64,000 nucleotides of DNA, from the NCBI RefSeq assembly GCF_002860205.1, contig NZ_PGVB01000017.1:29056-93055 (forward strand). The letters are read 5' to 3'. Shown piece after piece: positions 34,301-43,359 of this stretch. Position numbers and translations under genes: made by a program. This stretch comes from Bacillus sp. T33-2. Lineage in GTDB: Bacteria > Bacillota > Bacilli > Bacillales > Cytobacillaceae. Each line of letters starts with the position of its first letter. The first letter of the stretch is position 1. Below the pieces are notes generated by a model that had not been told where the DNA came from, did not search any database, and saw only the letters and a list, made by a program, of their open reading frames with translations.

Positions 34301-35374
34301 ATGCCGTTTATTAATGATCAGTTAAGAGCCAATGAAGAGCAGCTTTTGCGCAAGCAATCTTTTGCTTCAAGGTTCACCTTTAAAACGGAAGATGTGATGC
34401 ACCACCTCACATCTTCCATCTTTGGTCAGGACCATGTTTTACAGCATATTGAAAACATGCTGCATATTGTAAAGGCTGATATCGGAGATCCATATCGGCC
34501 TTTATATGTAGCCCTATTCCTGGGACCAACGGGAGTCGGGAAAACCGAAACGGTTCGCTCCGTTGCAAAAGCAATCCACGGGGATCCAGAACTTTTTTGC
34601 CGGGTAGACATGAACACCCTGTCCCAGGAACATTATGCCGCTTCGCTGACCGGGGCACCGCCAGGTTATGTCGGGAGCAAGGAAGGATCGAGCATCTTCC
34701 AGGAAGATTTAATTGAAGGAAGCTTCAGTAAGCCCGGCATCGTCTTGTTTGATGAATTGGAAAAAGCAAGTGAACCTGTCATTCAAGCTTTGTTAAACGT
34801 ATTTGATACCGGAACACTGATCTTAACTTCAGGAGAACAAAAAATTGACTTTCGCAATACGCTGATCTTCATGACCAGTAACATTGGTTCAAGAGAGATG
34901 GGAAACTTCGCCAATAATTCCCTAAACAACAAACTGAAAAAACTACTTTATCGAACAAAACCAGCAAATTGGAGAATGAAAGAAGACGTCATGATCAGCC
35001 ATGTAATCAAGCAAAGCATGGAAAAGTCATTCCCTCCAGAATTTATCAACCGAATCGATGATGTCTTGACCTTCCAATGGCTCAAACGAGATGTAATGGA
35101 AGAAATTCTGAATGCACAGCTAGAACTGCTGAATGAACGTCTGAAGAAAAAACAATATCAGCTTGAAGTGAATGAAGAGGCAAGACGGTTTTTAATCGAA
35201 AAAGGCTATGACCAAAAATACGGTGCCCGATCACTAAAACGCAGTATTCGAAAACATTTGGAACTTCCAGTGGCATTAGCGATGCGCACCCAGTCAACCG
35301 GAAAGCTGAGAGCATCTGTACAGGGAAATGAAATTGCAGTAAATCGGCAGGAAGGAATGATAAATGATGTCTAA
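34301..35374 (+). CDS. amiB: ClpA/B-like AAA+ ATPase, AmiB-type
   Basis: 357 residues comprising a single AAA+ module close to the second ATPase domain of ClpA/ClpB: Walker A GPTGVGKT (75-82), APPGYVG pore loop (about 119-125), Walker B IVLFDE (147-152), sensor-1 TSNIG and sensor-2 GARSLKR near the C-terminus, plus the D2-small domain. The Pseudomonas ami operon carries a similar chaperone-like amiB between amiE and the channel gene, and here the order amiE-amiB-amiS is kept. Its client is unknown. It overlaps amiS by 11 bp. Confidence 0.87.
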   Translation: MPFINDQLRANEEQLLRKQSFASRFTFKTEDVMHHLTSSIFGQDHVLQHIENMLHIVKADIGDPYRPLYVALFLGPTGVGKTETVRSVAKAIHGDPELFCRVDMNTLSQEHYAASLTGAPPGYVGSKEGSSIFQEDLIEGSFSKPGIVLFDELEKASEPVIQALLNVFDTGTLILTSGEQKIDFRNTLIFMTSNIGSREMGNFANNSLNNKLKKLLYRTKPANWRMKEDVMISHVIKQSMEKSFPPEFINRIDDVLTFQWLKRDVMEEILNAQLELLNERLKKKQYQLEVNEEARRFLIEKGYDQKYGARSLKRSIRKHLELPVALAMRTQSTGKLRASVQGNEIAVNRQEGMINDV

Positions 35375-35975
35375 TGTCGGCTTACTCTATGTTGGTGCCG
35401 TTTTATTCGTCAATGGCTTGATGCTTTTAAACCGTGTGGATGGAAAAAGTGCAGCCATATTCAACCTGTTCATTGGCGCCCTTCAGGTCATAACACCGCT
35501 TTATTTAATCATGACGTCTCAAGGAGATACGGCCGTCATATTAAATGCATCAGGAATATTCCTGTTCGGCTTCACCTATCTCTATGTCGGACTGACAAAC
35601 TTACTAGACTTGAACACGTCTGGACTCGGCTATTACTGCCTTTGGGTATGCATCCTCGCAATCGGTTTTTCCCTTCTTAACTTCACACAGTTTGCAGATG
35701 TAAAGTTCGGGATCATTTGGGCAATGTGGTCGTATCTGTGGCTGCTTTTCTTTTTACTTTTAGGCCTGGGAATGGACATCGGTCAATATGTTGGAAAAGT
35801 AACACTTGTGCAGTCGTGGATTACCGCGACCCTCCCTGCGTTCCTATCTTTAGTGGGGGAATGGAATTCATTAAGCGATCCCTTAGTGTATGGAATTGCC
35901 ATCCTGTCCGTCGTTTACTTCATTGCAGCAGGCATCCGAAAAGGCAAAAATCAAACCGTGGGGAACGCAGCTTAA
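35364..35975 (+). CDS. amiS: AmiS/UreI family amide channel
   Basis: 203 residues with six hydrophobic segments, the normal size and topology of AmiS/UreI channels, which pass urea or short-chain amides across the membrane. Characteristic patches include GLLYVGAVLFVNG at the N-terminus, FLFGFTYLYVGL (about 67-78) and WAMWSYLWLLFFLLLGLG (about 118-135). The start overlaps amiB's end. Substrate entry followed by AmiE or FmdA hydrolysis is the clear logic. Confidence 0.92.
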   Translation: MMSNVGLLYVGAVLFVNGLMLLNRVDGKSAAIFNLFIGALQVITPLYLIMTSQGDTAVILNASGIFLFGFTYLYVGLTNLLDLNTSGLGYYCLWVCILAIGFSLLNFTQFADVKFGIIWAMWSYLWLLFFLLLGLGMDIGQYVGKVTLVQSWITATLPAFLSLVGEWNSLSDPLVYGIAILSVVYFIAAGIRKGKNQTVGNAA

Positions 35976-36012
35976 CAAGTCTGCCCTATTAGACGACTAA
36001 TTCATTTAGGAG

Positions 36013-37203
36013 ATGATTTTTATGCCGAAAACAATGTTTCATGTAGACTTATCCAGAAGAATGGATGAACAAGCAGTAGCAGGACATAACAGATGGCATC
36101 CGGACATTCCTGCAGCGTTTTCCGTTAATCCTGGCACTTCGTTTCGCATGGAATGCCTGGATTGGACAGACGGCCAGATTCAAAACAACGACGATCCTTC
36201 AGATATAAAACATGTTAACTTAAAACGGGTTCACGTATTAAGTGGCCCTGTGTATGTAAACGGTGTGGAACCAGGAGATCTATTAGTTGTTGACATCTTG
36301 GATATCGGCGTGTTTCCAGAAGCTGAATGGGGGTTTAACGGGATTTTCGCAAGAGAAAATGGTGGAGGTTTCTTGACTGACCACTTCCCTGAAGCAGCAA
36401 AATCGATTTGGGATTTCCATGGTATCTATGCAACTTCCCGGCATATTCCAGGCGTGAAATTTCCGGGAATCATCCACCCGGGGCTAATCGGTGTGGCTCC
36501 TTCTCAAGAACTGCTTGATGAATGGAACAAACGGGAGCGTGAATTGGTAGAAACGGATCCGAACAGGGTCCCAGAACTCGCCACGCTGCCTGATCGGGAC
36601 AGTGTGGTATTAGGCCAGGTAAAGGAAGCAGATTTTGACCGGATTGCAAGAGAAGGCGCCCGGACTGTTCCTCCAAGGGAAAACGGCGGAAACTGTGACA
36701 TCAAAAACTTATCCAAAGGATCCCGCATCTATTTTCCAGTGTTTGTAGAAGGTGCAAAGCTGTCAGTCGGTGATCTGCACTTCTCCCAGGGAGATGGAGA
36801 AATCTCGTTCTGCGGCGGTATCGAAATACCGGGATGGATTGACCTGCACGTGGATGTCATTAAAGGCGGTATGGAAAAATACATGATTAAATCCAATCCA
36901 ATGTTTAAACCAGGCCCAGTAGATCCGCAGTTCGGGGAATATCTTGTGTTTGAAGGGATTTCAGTAAATGAACTAGATGGCAAGCAGCACTACCTGGATG
37001 CTCATATCGCCTATCGCAGGGCATGCTTAAATGCCATTGAATTCATAAAAACATTGGGTTACACAGGAGAACAGGCTTATATGCTTTTAAGTACTGCCCC
37101 GGTCGAGGGCCATATAGGCGGAATCGTGGATATTCCAAACGCTTGCTGCACAGTAGCTATCCCGAAAGATATATTCGACAAGGATATTTTACCGAAAAAG
37201 TAG
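36013..37203 (+). CDS. fmdA: Acetamidase/formamidase
   Basis: 396 residues of the FmdA_AmdA family, with or without the first two codons (MIFMPKTMF; GGAGATG precedes both). Typical blocks are GYLVVD-like PGDLLVVDILDI (about 87-98), a LPDRDSVVLGQ loop and FCGGIEIPGWIDLHVDVIKGG (about 257-277), and the C-terminal TAPVEGHIGGIVDIPNAC. This zinc-dependent family hydrolyses formamide and acetamide and is unrelated to AmiE, so the operon carries two independent amidases. The fmdB gene follows after 9 bp. Confidence 0.93.
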   Translation: MIFMPKTMFHVDLSRRMDEQAVAGHNRWHPDIPAAFSVNPGTSFRMECLDWTDGQIQNNDDPSDIKHVNLKRVHVLSGPVYVNGVEPGDLLVVDILDIGVFPEAEWGFNGIFARENGGGFLTDHFPEAAKSIWDFHGIYATSRHIPGVKFPGIIHPGLIGVAPSQELLDEWNKRERELVETDPNRVPELATLPDRDSVVLGQVKEADFDRIAREGARTVPPRENGGNCDIKNLSKGSRIYFPVFVEGAKLSVGDLHFSQGDGEISFCGGIEIPGWIDLHVDVIKGGMEKYMIKSNPMFKPGPVDPQFGEYLVFEGISVNELDGKQHYLDAHIAYRRACLNAIEFIKTLGYTGEQAYMLLSTAPVEGHIGGIVDIPNACCTVAIPKDIFDKDILPKK

Positions 37204-37212
37204 GATAAGAAG

Positions 37213-37485
37213 ATGGGATACTATACTTTCAACTGTTTAAATTGCGGAGAATTTACAGAGTGGCATAAAAGCATTTTCGGACAAAAAGAGTACTCCCACT
37301 GCCCCGAGTGCCAATCTGAAAGCAAAAGAGTGTATAAAGCGCCGCTGACATTTAAAATGGACAGTCATCTTAAAAACAGAATTGAATCCGGAATGGAACC
37401 CCGTTACGTTAAAAAGGAAGACATGCCGGCAAAAAAAGTAAAACAATTTGCTGCCAAAAGCAGGCCTTGGCAAGCAGGGCATTAA
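37213..37485 (+). CDS. fmdB: FmdB-family zinc-ribbon protein
   Basis: 90 residues with two CxxC knuckles, Cys8/Cys11 and Cys30/Cys33, forming the single zinc ribbon of the FmdB family, followed by a basic tail. FmdB-type proteins accompany formamidase genes and are thought to be regulatory, but their action is not established. It is the last gene of the amide operon. No clear terminator follows; the next 200 bp hold a broken gene on the opposite strand. Confidence 0.85.
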   Translation: MGYYTFNCLNCGEFTEWHKSIFGQKEYSHCPECQSESKRVYKAPLTFKMDSHLKNRIESGMEPRYVKKEDMPAKKVKQFAAKSRPWQAGH

Positions 37486-37491
37486 GACAGG

Positions 37492-37681
37492 TAAAATCAC
37501 ATATAATCCCCAAAGATTTTTCAAAGATTAAAAGATATTGAAATTCGAACAATGCCATTGCTTTGGGACTAGTTGCAATAAATGGTTCACGTTCAAAGAT
37601 AACAAAATAACCATTAAGACCGGCAACGAGGAAAATGAATTCTATAAATGCTCTGGGGATAAGTTTAAGTACTTTTGTCAA
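37492..37681 (-). pseudogene. 5' fragment of a DoxX-like membrane protein gene
   Basis: The minus-strand frame starts at TTG 37681, eight bases after a perfect AGGAGG. It encodes about 60 residues of a DoxX-type sequence, with LIPRAFIEFIFLVAGLNGYF as the first membrane helix. Conservation ends at about 37492, seven bases past the fmdB stop, so the rest of the gene is missing at the border of the amide operon. This looks like a junction scar. Confidence 0.6.
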
Positions 37682-37880
37682 TCTGCTTACCTCCTAACTC
37701 CACTTGCAATGGATTCTATACATTGATAATAAAGAGAAAGCCGGGTAACTCTTTTGAAATTATATTTTAACGAAAAAAGTTTTGTTCAGAAATATATGAA
37801 AATTTTGCTATATCCTTTACAAACCTTTGACCGACGTGTATGATGAACTCGAACAATGAAAAACTGCATATATCCTGTTG

Positions 37881-37974
37881 CACTAGGGGTGCCGAAATGG
37901 CTGAGATGAGAACGCTGAAGAGCGTTCCGATCCCTTATTACCCGATCTGGATAATACCAGCGTGGGGAAGTGCG
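37881..37974 (+). ncRNA. TPP riboswitch (THI element)
   Basis: Conserved core elements are in order: AGGGGTGCC (37885-37893), GGCTGAGATGAGAA (37899-37912), a variable stem with AACGCT/AGCGTT arms, and CTGGATAATACCAGCG (37947-37962) followed by GGGGAA. It is the standard Bacillus-type TPP aptamer. A terminator hairpin lies 34 bp downstream, so thiamine pyrophosphate should switch off ykoFEDC by premature termination. The stretch 37682-37880 in front of it holds only the presumed promoter. Confidence 0.95.
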
Positions 37975-38007
37975 GCTGTTTACGGGCGTTTGAATTTTCC
38001 GTACACT

Positions 38008-38038
38008 GCTGCATCTTCCAAAAAGATGCAGCTTTTTT
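38008..38038 (+). terminator. Riboswitch-controlled intrinsic terminator
   Basis: GCTGCATCTT (38008-38017) pairs perfectly with AAGATGCAGC (38023-38032), followed by TTTTTT. It lies between the TPP aptamer and the ykoF RBS and is the expression platform. Confidence 0.9.
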
Positions 38039-38071
38039 ATTGTAATAAATACATTTTAAAGGGAGTTTTTT

Positions 38072-38668
38072 ATGTCAAATTCAGTTTGCGGTACAAGCAG
38101 GATTGTCGGTTTCAGGTTTTCTCTTTATCCGATGAGCGATCAATTCGTCGAGATCATCCAGTCCACATTGAAGGAAGTCGACAAAACAAAAGTATGGGTG
38201 CAGACAGATGATATTAGCACTTGCATCCGGGGGAAAATGGGGCATGTTTTTGATGTCGCGAAAGCGATGTATATTCACGCAGCGAAAACAGGAAAGCACG
38301 TTGTATTGAACGGAACTTTTTCAATCGGCTGCCCTGGCGACTCCGAGGGAGATACATATATGTCTGAGGACGACGTGCGCATTAATGAGCCGAGAGTTGC
38401 AAATCTTCAAATCGAAGCACCTACTCAATTCGCACTTTATCCAATGAATAAGGACAGCTACATGCAAATCATTGCTGGTGTCTGTGAAATCGCGAAAGAA
38501 AAAGGTACCTTCACGGGCGGCGTTCATTATGCTAGCCGGCTTGATGGTGATGCACACGATGTGTTCGAAACACTGGAAGAAGCTTTCCGCGTTTCGCAGG
38601 AACAAGTGAGTCATGTCACGATGACCGTTAATATTTCGGCGAATAGCCCTTCCAGGAAAAAAAACTAG
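38072..38668 (+). CDS. ykoF: Thiamine/HMP-binding protein YkoF
   Basis: 198 residues comprising the tandem thiamine-binding repeats of YkoF: one around RFSLYPMSDQFVEIIQSTL (about 11-29) and a second around FALYPMNKDSYMQIIAGVC (about 115-133). The B. subtilis protein binds the thiamine precursor HMP and belongs to the riboswitch-controlled ykoFEDC operon. RBS AAAGGGAG precedes ATG 38072. It is probably a cytoplasmic accessory of the ECF transporter encoded next. Confidence 0.93.
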   Translation: MSNSVCGTSRIVGFRFSLYPMSDQFVEIIQSTLKEVDKTKVWVQTDDISTCIRGKMGHVFDVAKAMYIHAAKTGKHVVLNGTFSIGCPGDSEGDTYMSEDDVRINEPRVANLQIEAPTQFALYPMNKDSYMQIIAGVCEIAKEKGTFTGGVHYASRLDGDAHDVFETLEEAFRVSQEQVSHVTMTVNISANSPSRKKN

Positions 38669-38689
38669 AATCATAGGAGGACTTCAATC

Positions 38690-39268
38690 ATGTTCAAATG
38701 GAATCTTCGCGAAATCGTCGTGATGTCAGCTCTATCCGTCGTTTTCGCAATCGTATATTTATTATTTTTCCAGGTTGGAAATGTCTTTGTTGGCTTGATG
38801 GGACCGATTGGCTATGAGCCTATTTTCGGTATTTGGTTTATCGTGTCGATCATTGCCGCCTACATTATTCGGAAACCGGGTGCTGCTTTATTAGCAGAAA
38901 CGATCGCAGCATTTGTTGAAGTGTTAATCGGCAATGTGAACGGACCCCGTCTGATTTTGTCCGGAATGATCCAAGGACTCGGAGCAGAAGTTGTCTTTGC
39001 AGCAACAGGCTGGAAACGCTACTCTGTCTGGGTACTAATGGCTGCCGGAATGGGTTCATCTGTTTTCAGTTTCATCTGGGGTTATTATTTATCTGGATTT
39101 ACTACACTTTCGTCGACTTACGTTTTCTGGATGTTTGTCATTCGATTGGCTTCGGGTGCAGTGCTGGCAGGCCTGCTTGGAAAATACATTAGTGATAACC
39201 TAGCAAAAACAGGTGTCCTCAATGGCATGGCACTTGGAAAAGAAATGAAACGGAATAAAGCAGCATGA
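38690..39268 (+). CDS. ykoE: ECF transporter S component YkoE
   Basis: 192 residues with about five hydrophobic segments. YkoE is the membrane substrate-binding component of the thiamine/HMP ECF transporter. Characteristic features are the N-terminal LREIVVMSALSVVFAIVYLL and GNVNGPRLILSGMIQGLGAE (about 82-101). The stop overlaps the ykoD start by 4 bp. It is TPP-riboswitch controlled with the whole operon. Confidence 0.93.
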   Translation: MFKWNLREIVVMSALSVVFAIVYLLFFQVGNVFVGLMGPIGYEPIFGIWFIVSIIAAYIIRKPGAALLAETIAAFVEVLIGNVNGPRLILSGMIQGLGAEVVFAATGWKRYSVWVLMAAGMGSSVFSFIWGYYLSGFTTLSSTYVFWMFVIRLASGAVLAGLLGKYISDNLAKTGVLNGMALGKEMKRNKAA

Positions 39269-40929
39269 TCGTAGTCGAGAATTTTTCCTTCTCCTACAAT
39301 GAAATGGAAGCTCAAGTACTGCACAACCTATCTTTTTCATTGAAAAAAGGAGAAACATTGCTTTTGCTCGGGCCAAGTGGTTCAGGGAAAAGTTCGCTCG
39401 CATTATGTCTAAACGGCTTATACCCTACAGCTATCGACGGATACACGGAAGGCTCTATTCATCTTTTCGGAAAAAAAATCGAGGATTATCTACCTGGTGA
39501 AGCAAGTAAACATATCGGGGTCGTGTTTCAAGACCCCGAAGCCCAATTCTGCATGCTGACCGTGGAAGATGAAATCGCCTTTGGCTTGGAAAACTTGAAA
39601 GTTTCTCCCGAAGAAATCGGCGAACGAATAGAATGGGTACTATCCCTTGTTGGACTTCAAGACTATATATGTGCAAGTATTGCTACGCTCTCAGGAGGAA
39701 TGAAGCAAAAGCTTGCGCTTGCTTGCGTACTTGCCATGAAGCCAGACTTAATTATTTTGGATGAACCTACAGCACTGCTCGATCCGATTACGACGAAAGA
39801 ATTTGCCCTTACGATGAAAAAACTGCAAGAGAAACTACAATTTTCACTCATCGTGATAGAACATAAATTGGATCACTGGATTTCGTTTTTGGATAGATGC
39901 CTCGTATTCACAGAAAACGGAGAGAGCATGTTCGACGGGATGATCAAGGATTGCTTCCGTTATTATCTTGAAGATCTGAAGGAACAAGGGATTTGGCTCC
40001 CAAAAACACTGCTATTAAGTGAACAGCTTGATTTAGTAGACGCAGTTCCTTTAACTGAAGATGAGTTGCTCCAAAAACTGCTTGATGAAGAATTTACTGC
40101 GGAAGATCTTCCTTTTTTTGCACGTAAAAAAGAATACTCTTTACCGGATCCAATCATGGAAACCCAAAGTCTCACTTATGGCAAAAAAGACAAAACCATT
40201 TTGAATAAGATTGATGTTCACATACCGAAATGTTCACTTACTGCCATCGTGGGTCCAAATGGGGCCGGGAAATCGACTTTGTCATACGCGCTTTCAGGTC
40301 TTGTAAAACCTAAAACCGGTGATGTTTTATATAAGGGCACATCTCTAACATCCATGTCAGATTTAGAAATTAGCAAAACAATCGGCTATGTTTTCCAAAA
40401 TCCTGAACATCAATTCATCGCTGATACTGTGTATGAAGAAATTGCTTTTTCATTGAAAATACAAAAAATGAGTGACACTGAAATTAAGCCGATTGCGGAG
40501 CGAATTTTGACTGCATGCCGTCTTCGAAATTTAGCAAATCAGCATCCTTTTTCACTAAGCCAAGGACAAAAAAGACGGTTAAGTGTAGCGACAATGATGG
40601 TGGATAACCAACCAATTTTTATTTTAGATGAACCGACATATGGTCAGGATGCCAGAACAGCGGAAGAACTGATGAACATGGTGCGCAAACGACTCGCGGA
40701 CGGCTTTTCCGCCTTGATGATTACGCACGACATGGAGCTTGTATCCTCATATGCGGATCATGTGATTATAATTGTTGGCGGAGAAGTTTTATATGAAGGA
40801 ACGCCTCATCATTTATTTTCAGGGTCTGGCCAGCTGCTTGAATCAGCTCACCTTGAACTGCCACTGTCATATTCATTGCAGAAAAAGTTAACGTTGGGAG
40901 GTGAAACATCTGCAGCTTCATACACTTAA
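39265..40929 (+). CDS. ykoD: ECF transporter ATPase YkoD (two ABC domains fused)
   Basis: 554 residues with two complete ABC ATPase modules. Module 1 has Walker A GPSGSGKSS (36-44), signature LSGGMKQ and Walker B LIILDEPT. Module 2 has GPNGAGKST (about 332-340), signature LSQGQKR and IFILDEPT. The tandem fusion is the usual form of YkoD and energises thiamine or HMP uptake. The 4-bp overlap with ykoE and the 29-bp overlap with ykoC show tight coupling. Confidence 0.95.
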   Translation: MIVVENFSFSYNEMEAQVLHNLSFSLKKGETLLLLGPSGSGKSSLALCLNGLYPTAIDGYTEGSIHLFGKKIEDYLPGEASKHIGVVFQDPEAQFCMLTVEDEIAFGLENLKVSPEEIGERIEWVLSLVGLQDYICASIATLSGGMKQKLALACVLAMKPDLIILDEPTALLDPITTKEFALTMKKLQEKLQFSLIVIEHKLDHWISFLDRCLVFTENGESMFDGMIKDCFRYYLEDLKEQGIWLPKTLLLSEQLDLVDAVPLTEDELLQKLLDEEFTAEDLPFFARKKEYSLPDPIMETQSLTYGKKDKTILNKIDVHIPKCSLTAIVGPNGAGKSTLSYALSGLVKPKTGDVLYKGTSLTSMSDLEISKTIGYVFQNPEHQFIADTVYEEIAFSLKIQKMSDTEIKPIAERILTACRLRNLANQHPFSLSQGQKRRLSVATMMVDNQPIFILDEPTYGQDARTAEELMNMVRKRLADGFSALMITHDMELVSSYADHVIIIVGGEVLYEGTPHHLFSGSGQLLESAHLELPLSYSLQKKLTLGGETSAASYT

Positions 40930-41680
40930 TCCAAGCATGAAAGCTTTGACTGTGATTGTACTCGTCCTTCTATTATCAATCGTTTTTGACCCAGTCACAC
41001 CCTTGCTTTTTTGGCTGTTGATTCTAATCGTAACTTTTAGATTTGGTAAAATTGAAATCCGTAAATGGTTGCTCATTTTCATTCCATTTTTAATCGTCGC
41101 ACTCGGTTATGTATGGACTAGCGCGGTTTTTTCCGACCCTCCTGAGGGCACGGAACTCATTGTTTATCTCTCAGTTGGTTCAATTGAAATCACGAATTAT
41201 GGAATTTCAACAGGGTTGGCGCTCGGACTGCGCGTACTTTGTTTCACGGGCTTGTCACTTATATTCATCTTGACGACAGATCCTGTAAAATTTATCTTAA
41301 GTCTCGTTCAACAATGTAAATTGCCTCCGAAACTTGCCTACGGATTACTTGCGGGCTACCGCTTTTTACCACTGTTGACGGAAGAAATCAGAATCATCCG
41401 CCACGCCCATAAAGTAAGAGGCGCTAATCGTGAAACAGGTATCAAAGGGAAATTACTTACTTTGAAAAGATATGCTATTCCCTTGCTTGCAAGTGCCATT
41501 CGCAAAGCTGAGCGCTCCGCCATTGCCATGGAATCTAAAGGATTCACAGGTGAGCGCGATCGAACATTTTACCATCGGTTAAAGATAAGATGGCGTGACT
41601 GGATCTTTTTCGGTATGATGTTCGGCTTATTTTGGGTCTGTGTGTTCATTTCTCAGATGTTAGGAACCTTTAGATGGTAA
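40901..41680 (+). CDS. ykoC: ECF transporter T component YkoC
   Basis: 259 residues (GTG start) of the EcfT/CbiQ type with four or five hydrophobic segments and the two Ala-Arg-Gly-type coupling motifs, here KVRGAN (about 171-176) and ESKGFTG (about 212-218). Start choice is unclear: GGGAGGTG overlaps GTG 40901, whereas CTG 40910 sits six bases after it; both give almost the same protein. It joins YkoE and YkoD in the membrane complex. No good terminator follows. Confidence 0.9.
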   Translation: MKHLQLHTLNPSMKALTVIVLVLLLSIVFDPVTPLLFWLLILIVTFRFGKIEIRKWLLIFIPFLIVALGYVWTSAVFSDPPEGTELIVYLSVGSIEITNYGISTGLALGLRVLCFTGLSLIFILTTDPVKFILSLVQQCKLPPKLAYGLLAGYRFLPLLTEEIRIIRHAHKVRGANRETGIKGKLLTLKRYAIPLLASAIRKAERSAIAMESKGFTGERDRTFYHRLKIRWRDWIFFGMMFGLFWVCVFISQMLGTFRW

Positions 41681-41759
41681 GGTAAAAAAGTCCCTTTATC
41701 ATGCTTTTGCAGAGATATGGAAAGAGGGAAATAATATGTCTTAAGGGCGGTGCAGAGTT

Positions 41760-41967
41760 GGATTACGAAAGATCTCTACCGCAGCTTGATAAAACAGCAG
41801 AGCGATATAAAGTTAACACTCAGAAAGATTAAAATATTGCCCTACTTGCCAACCCTATGATGGCGGTGACTATATCTGGATGATGGGTAAAGAAACCACC
41901 ATAGATGAAATATTAGCGGATGTTGGATGTCCAGATAAATTCCGTAGCCAATGTGTTTACCAATAGG
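41760..41967 (+). pseudogene. Degraded small CxxC protein gene
   Basis: TTG followed by DYERSLPQLDKTAERYKV runs to a stop near 41832. One frame over, CPTCQPYDGGDYIWMMGKE and IDEILADVGCPDKFR continue to TAG 41967. Together they look like one small Cys-containing protein split by a frameshift. Family not recognised. The rest of 41681-42242 holds only the repeat at 41980-42084. Confidence 0.4.
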
Positions 41968-41979
41968 TATCGTCAAAAA

Positions 41980-42084
41980 GTGCGGATTTACAAAGTTAAG
42001 GATTTTGAAAGATAAAAAAGCCTAATCCCTCCGTATTTCTACCGAGGAATTAGACTAATGATCTTCCACAATCGCGCCCTTTAA
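41980..42084. repeat. Dispersed repeat, GGAATTAGACTAATGATCTTCC type, copy 1
   Basis: A block of about 100 bp with a hairpin (AGCCTAATCCCTCCG / CGAGGAATTAGACT) and ending in CACAATCGCGCCC. It is very similar to 59320-59422 and shares its opening (GCGGATTTAC..GTTAA) with 43360-43504. It has no coding potential. Confidence 0.7.
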
Positions 42085-42242
42085 TTGAACAAGGTTTAAA
42101 AGGAAAAAATGAATACCTTATACAAAACTAGTTAACATAAGGCCACATTCTAGGCACAAAGTAAATAAGTTCCCATTATTTAACAGGGTACTTTTATTAT
42201 CTCTAAGTAAGCACTATTTTTTATTTTTTTGTAGGCTATGAA

Positions 42243-43214
42243 TTAAAGTGTCTTACTATAGTTTATGGATTGTCCGATGTCTTTGAGTTGGTTATCTTCA
42301 TAAAGGATAGAAAGAGTTAAATCAGGAATGGAATCAAAGCCATTTTTCGCTAGTTCATGGAGAATGGGGCCATAATAGCCAATTGCTGCTCCGACATGAT
42401 CCTTTGTATATGGATTTTGATCAAGCTTTTCCTTATAAATATTGAAAATATCAGTCCCATCTTCTGTAATAAACTTACCATTTACAATTTCTAAATCTTT
42501 CAAATTATATCCTGTGATTGTTTTTATTTGATTAACAAGATGGAACTTATCTAGTTTTGCATTTGAAAATTGAGTCGAATCGTCAGATCTACTTTTCATT
42601 ATATGGAAAAATAATTCTCTTGAATTATTGTCTGCATTTAATAAGCTTTCTAATTGGTTTATAAGAGCTTCATCTTTTGATCCACTAAATATTAATTTGA
42701 AATTATTAGGGTCAATTGTTAATGTTAAACTTGTACCATTAGGAAGTGTTACTCCATTTTTAGAGAATAATGAATGCAATTGTTCATTAACCTTCTGCCG
42801 ATTAAATGCTTTTCGTTCTATACTTTCTTGCTCGGGATTGTATGCCTTTTTATTACGAAAGGCAGCATCATTAAAACTATAATACCCCCCTGTTCCACTG
42901 TTTGCCCAACTTATTTCCATACTGTAAGCAGCATCTCTTTCACTTTTTGTTAGATCACTTCTGAAGTAAGAAGAATATGGGTTTCTATACTTATCAAATA
43001 TATGGCCTTGAGGATCTTTAAATTGTTTATTTTGTTCGTTGATTTTTTGGTATTTTTCATCTAGTATTTTCATCATTTTATCTGATTCGCTTACAAAATC
43101 ATTTGTACTTTGAATAACCGTTTGATCTTTATCTTTAGTAATTGTTTTATCCTGAATTATTCGTTGATTTGGAGTAGTTAAAACGACTGATGTATATGTT
43201 GTATTAATATTCAT
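42243..43214 (-). CDS. DUF4885 family protein
   Basis: 323 residues. The segment TKSERDAAYSMEISW followed by a GGYYSFND motif (about 85-117) is the mark of the Bacillus DUF4885 family, of unknown function. The N-terminus has no signal peptide, and the protein is rich in Asn, Lys and Ser. A GGAG RBS precedes ATG 43214. It stands alone between repeats, with no obvious partner. Confidence 0.7.
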   Translation of the reverse strand: MNINTTYTSVVLTTPNQRIIQDKTITKDKDQTVIQSTNDFVSESDKMMKILDEKYQKINEQNKQFKDPQGHIFDKYRNPYSSYFRSDLTKSERDAAYSMEISWANSGTGGYYSFNDAAFRNKKAYNPEQESIERKAFNRQKVNEQLHSLFSKNGVTLPNGTSLTLTIDPNNFKLIFSGSKDEALINQLESLLNADNNSRELFFHIMKSRSDDSTQFSNAKLDKFHLVNQIKTITGYNLKDLEIVNGKFITEDGTDIFNIYKEKLDQNPYTKDHVGAAIGYYGPILHELAKNGFDSIPDLTLSILYEDNQLKDIGQSINYSKTL

Positions 43215-43359
43215 TTTGATTCTCCTTAAAAAGGATATTTTTTAAATTTACTCATTACTATATTAATCGGCATTAAAATTAAAGTTGTTTAGTTTTTGTA
43301 CGGTGTAGTAATTATTAAAAGGAAGCTAAAATATGTTGAACAAGGTGTACGACAAGAAA

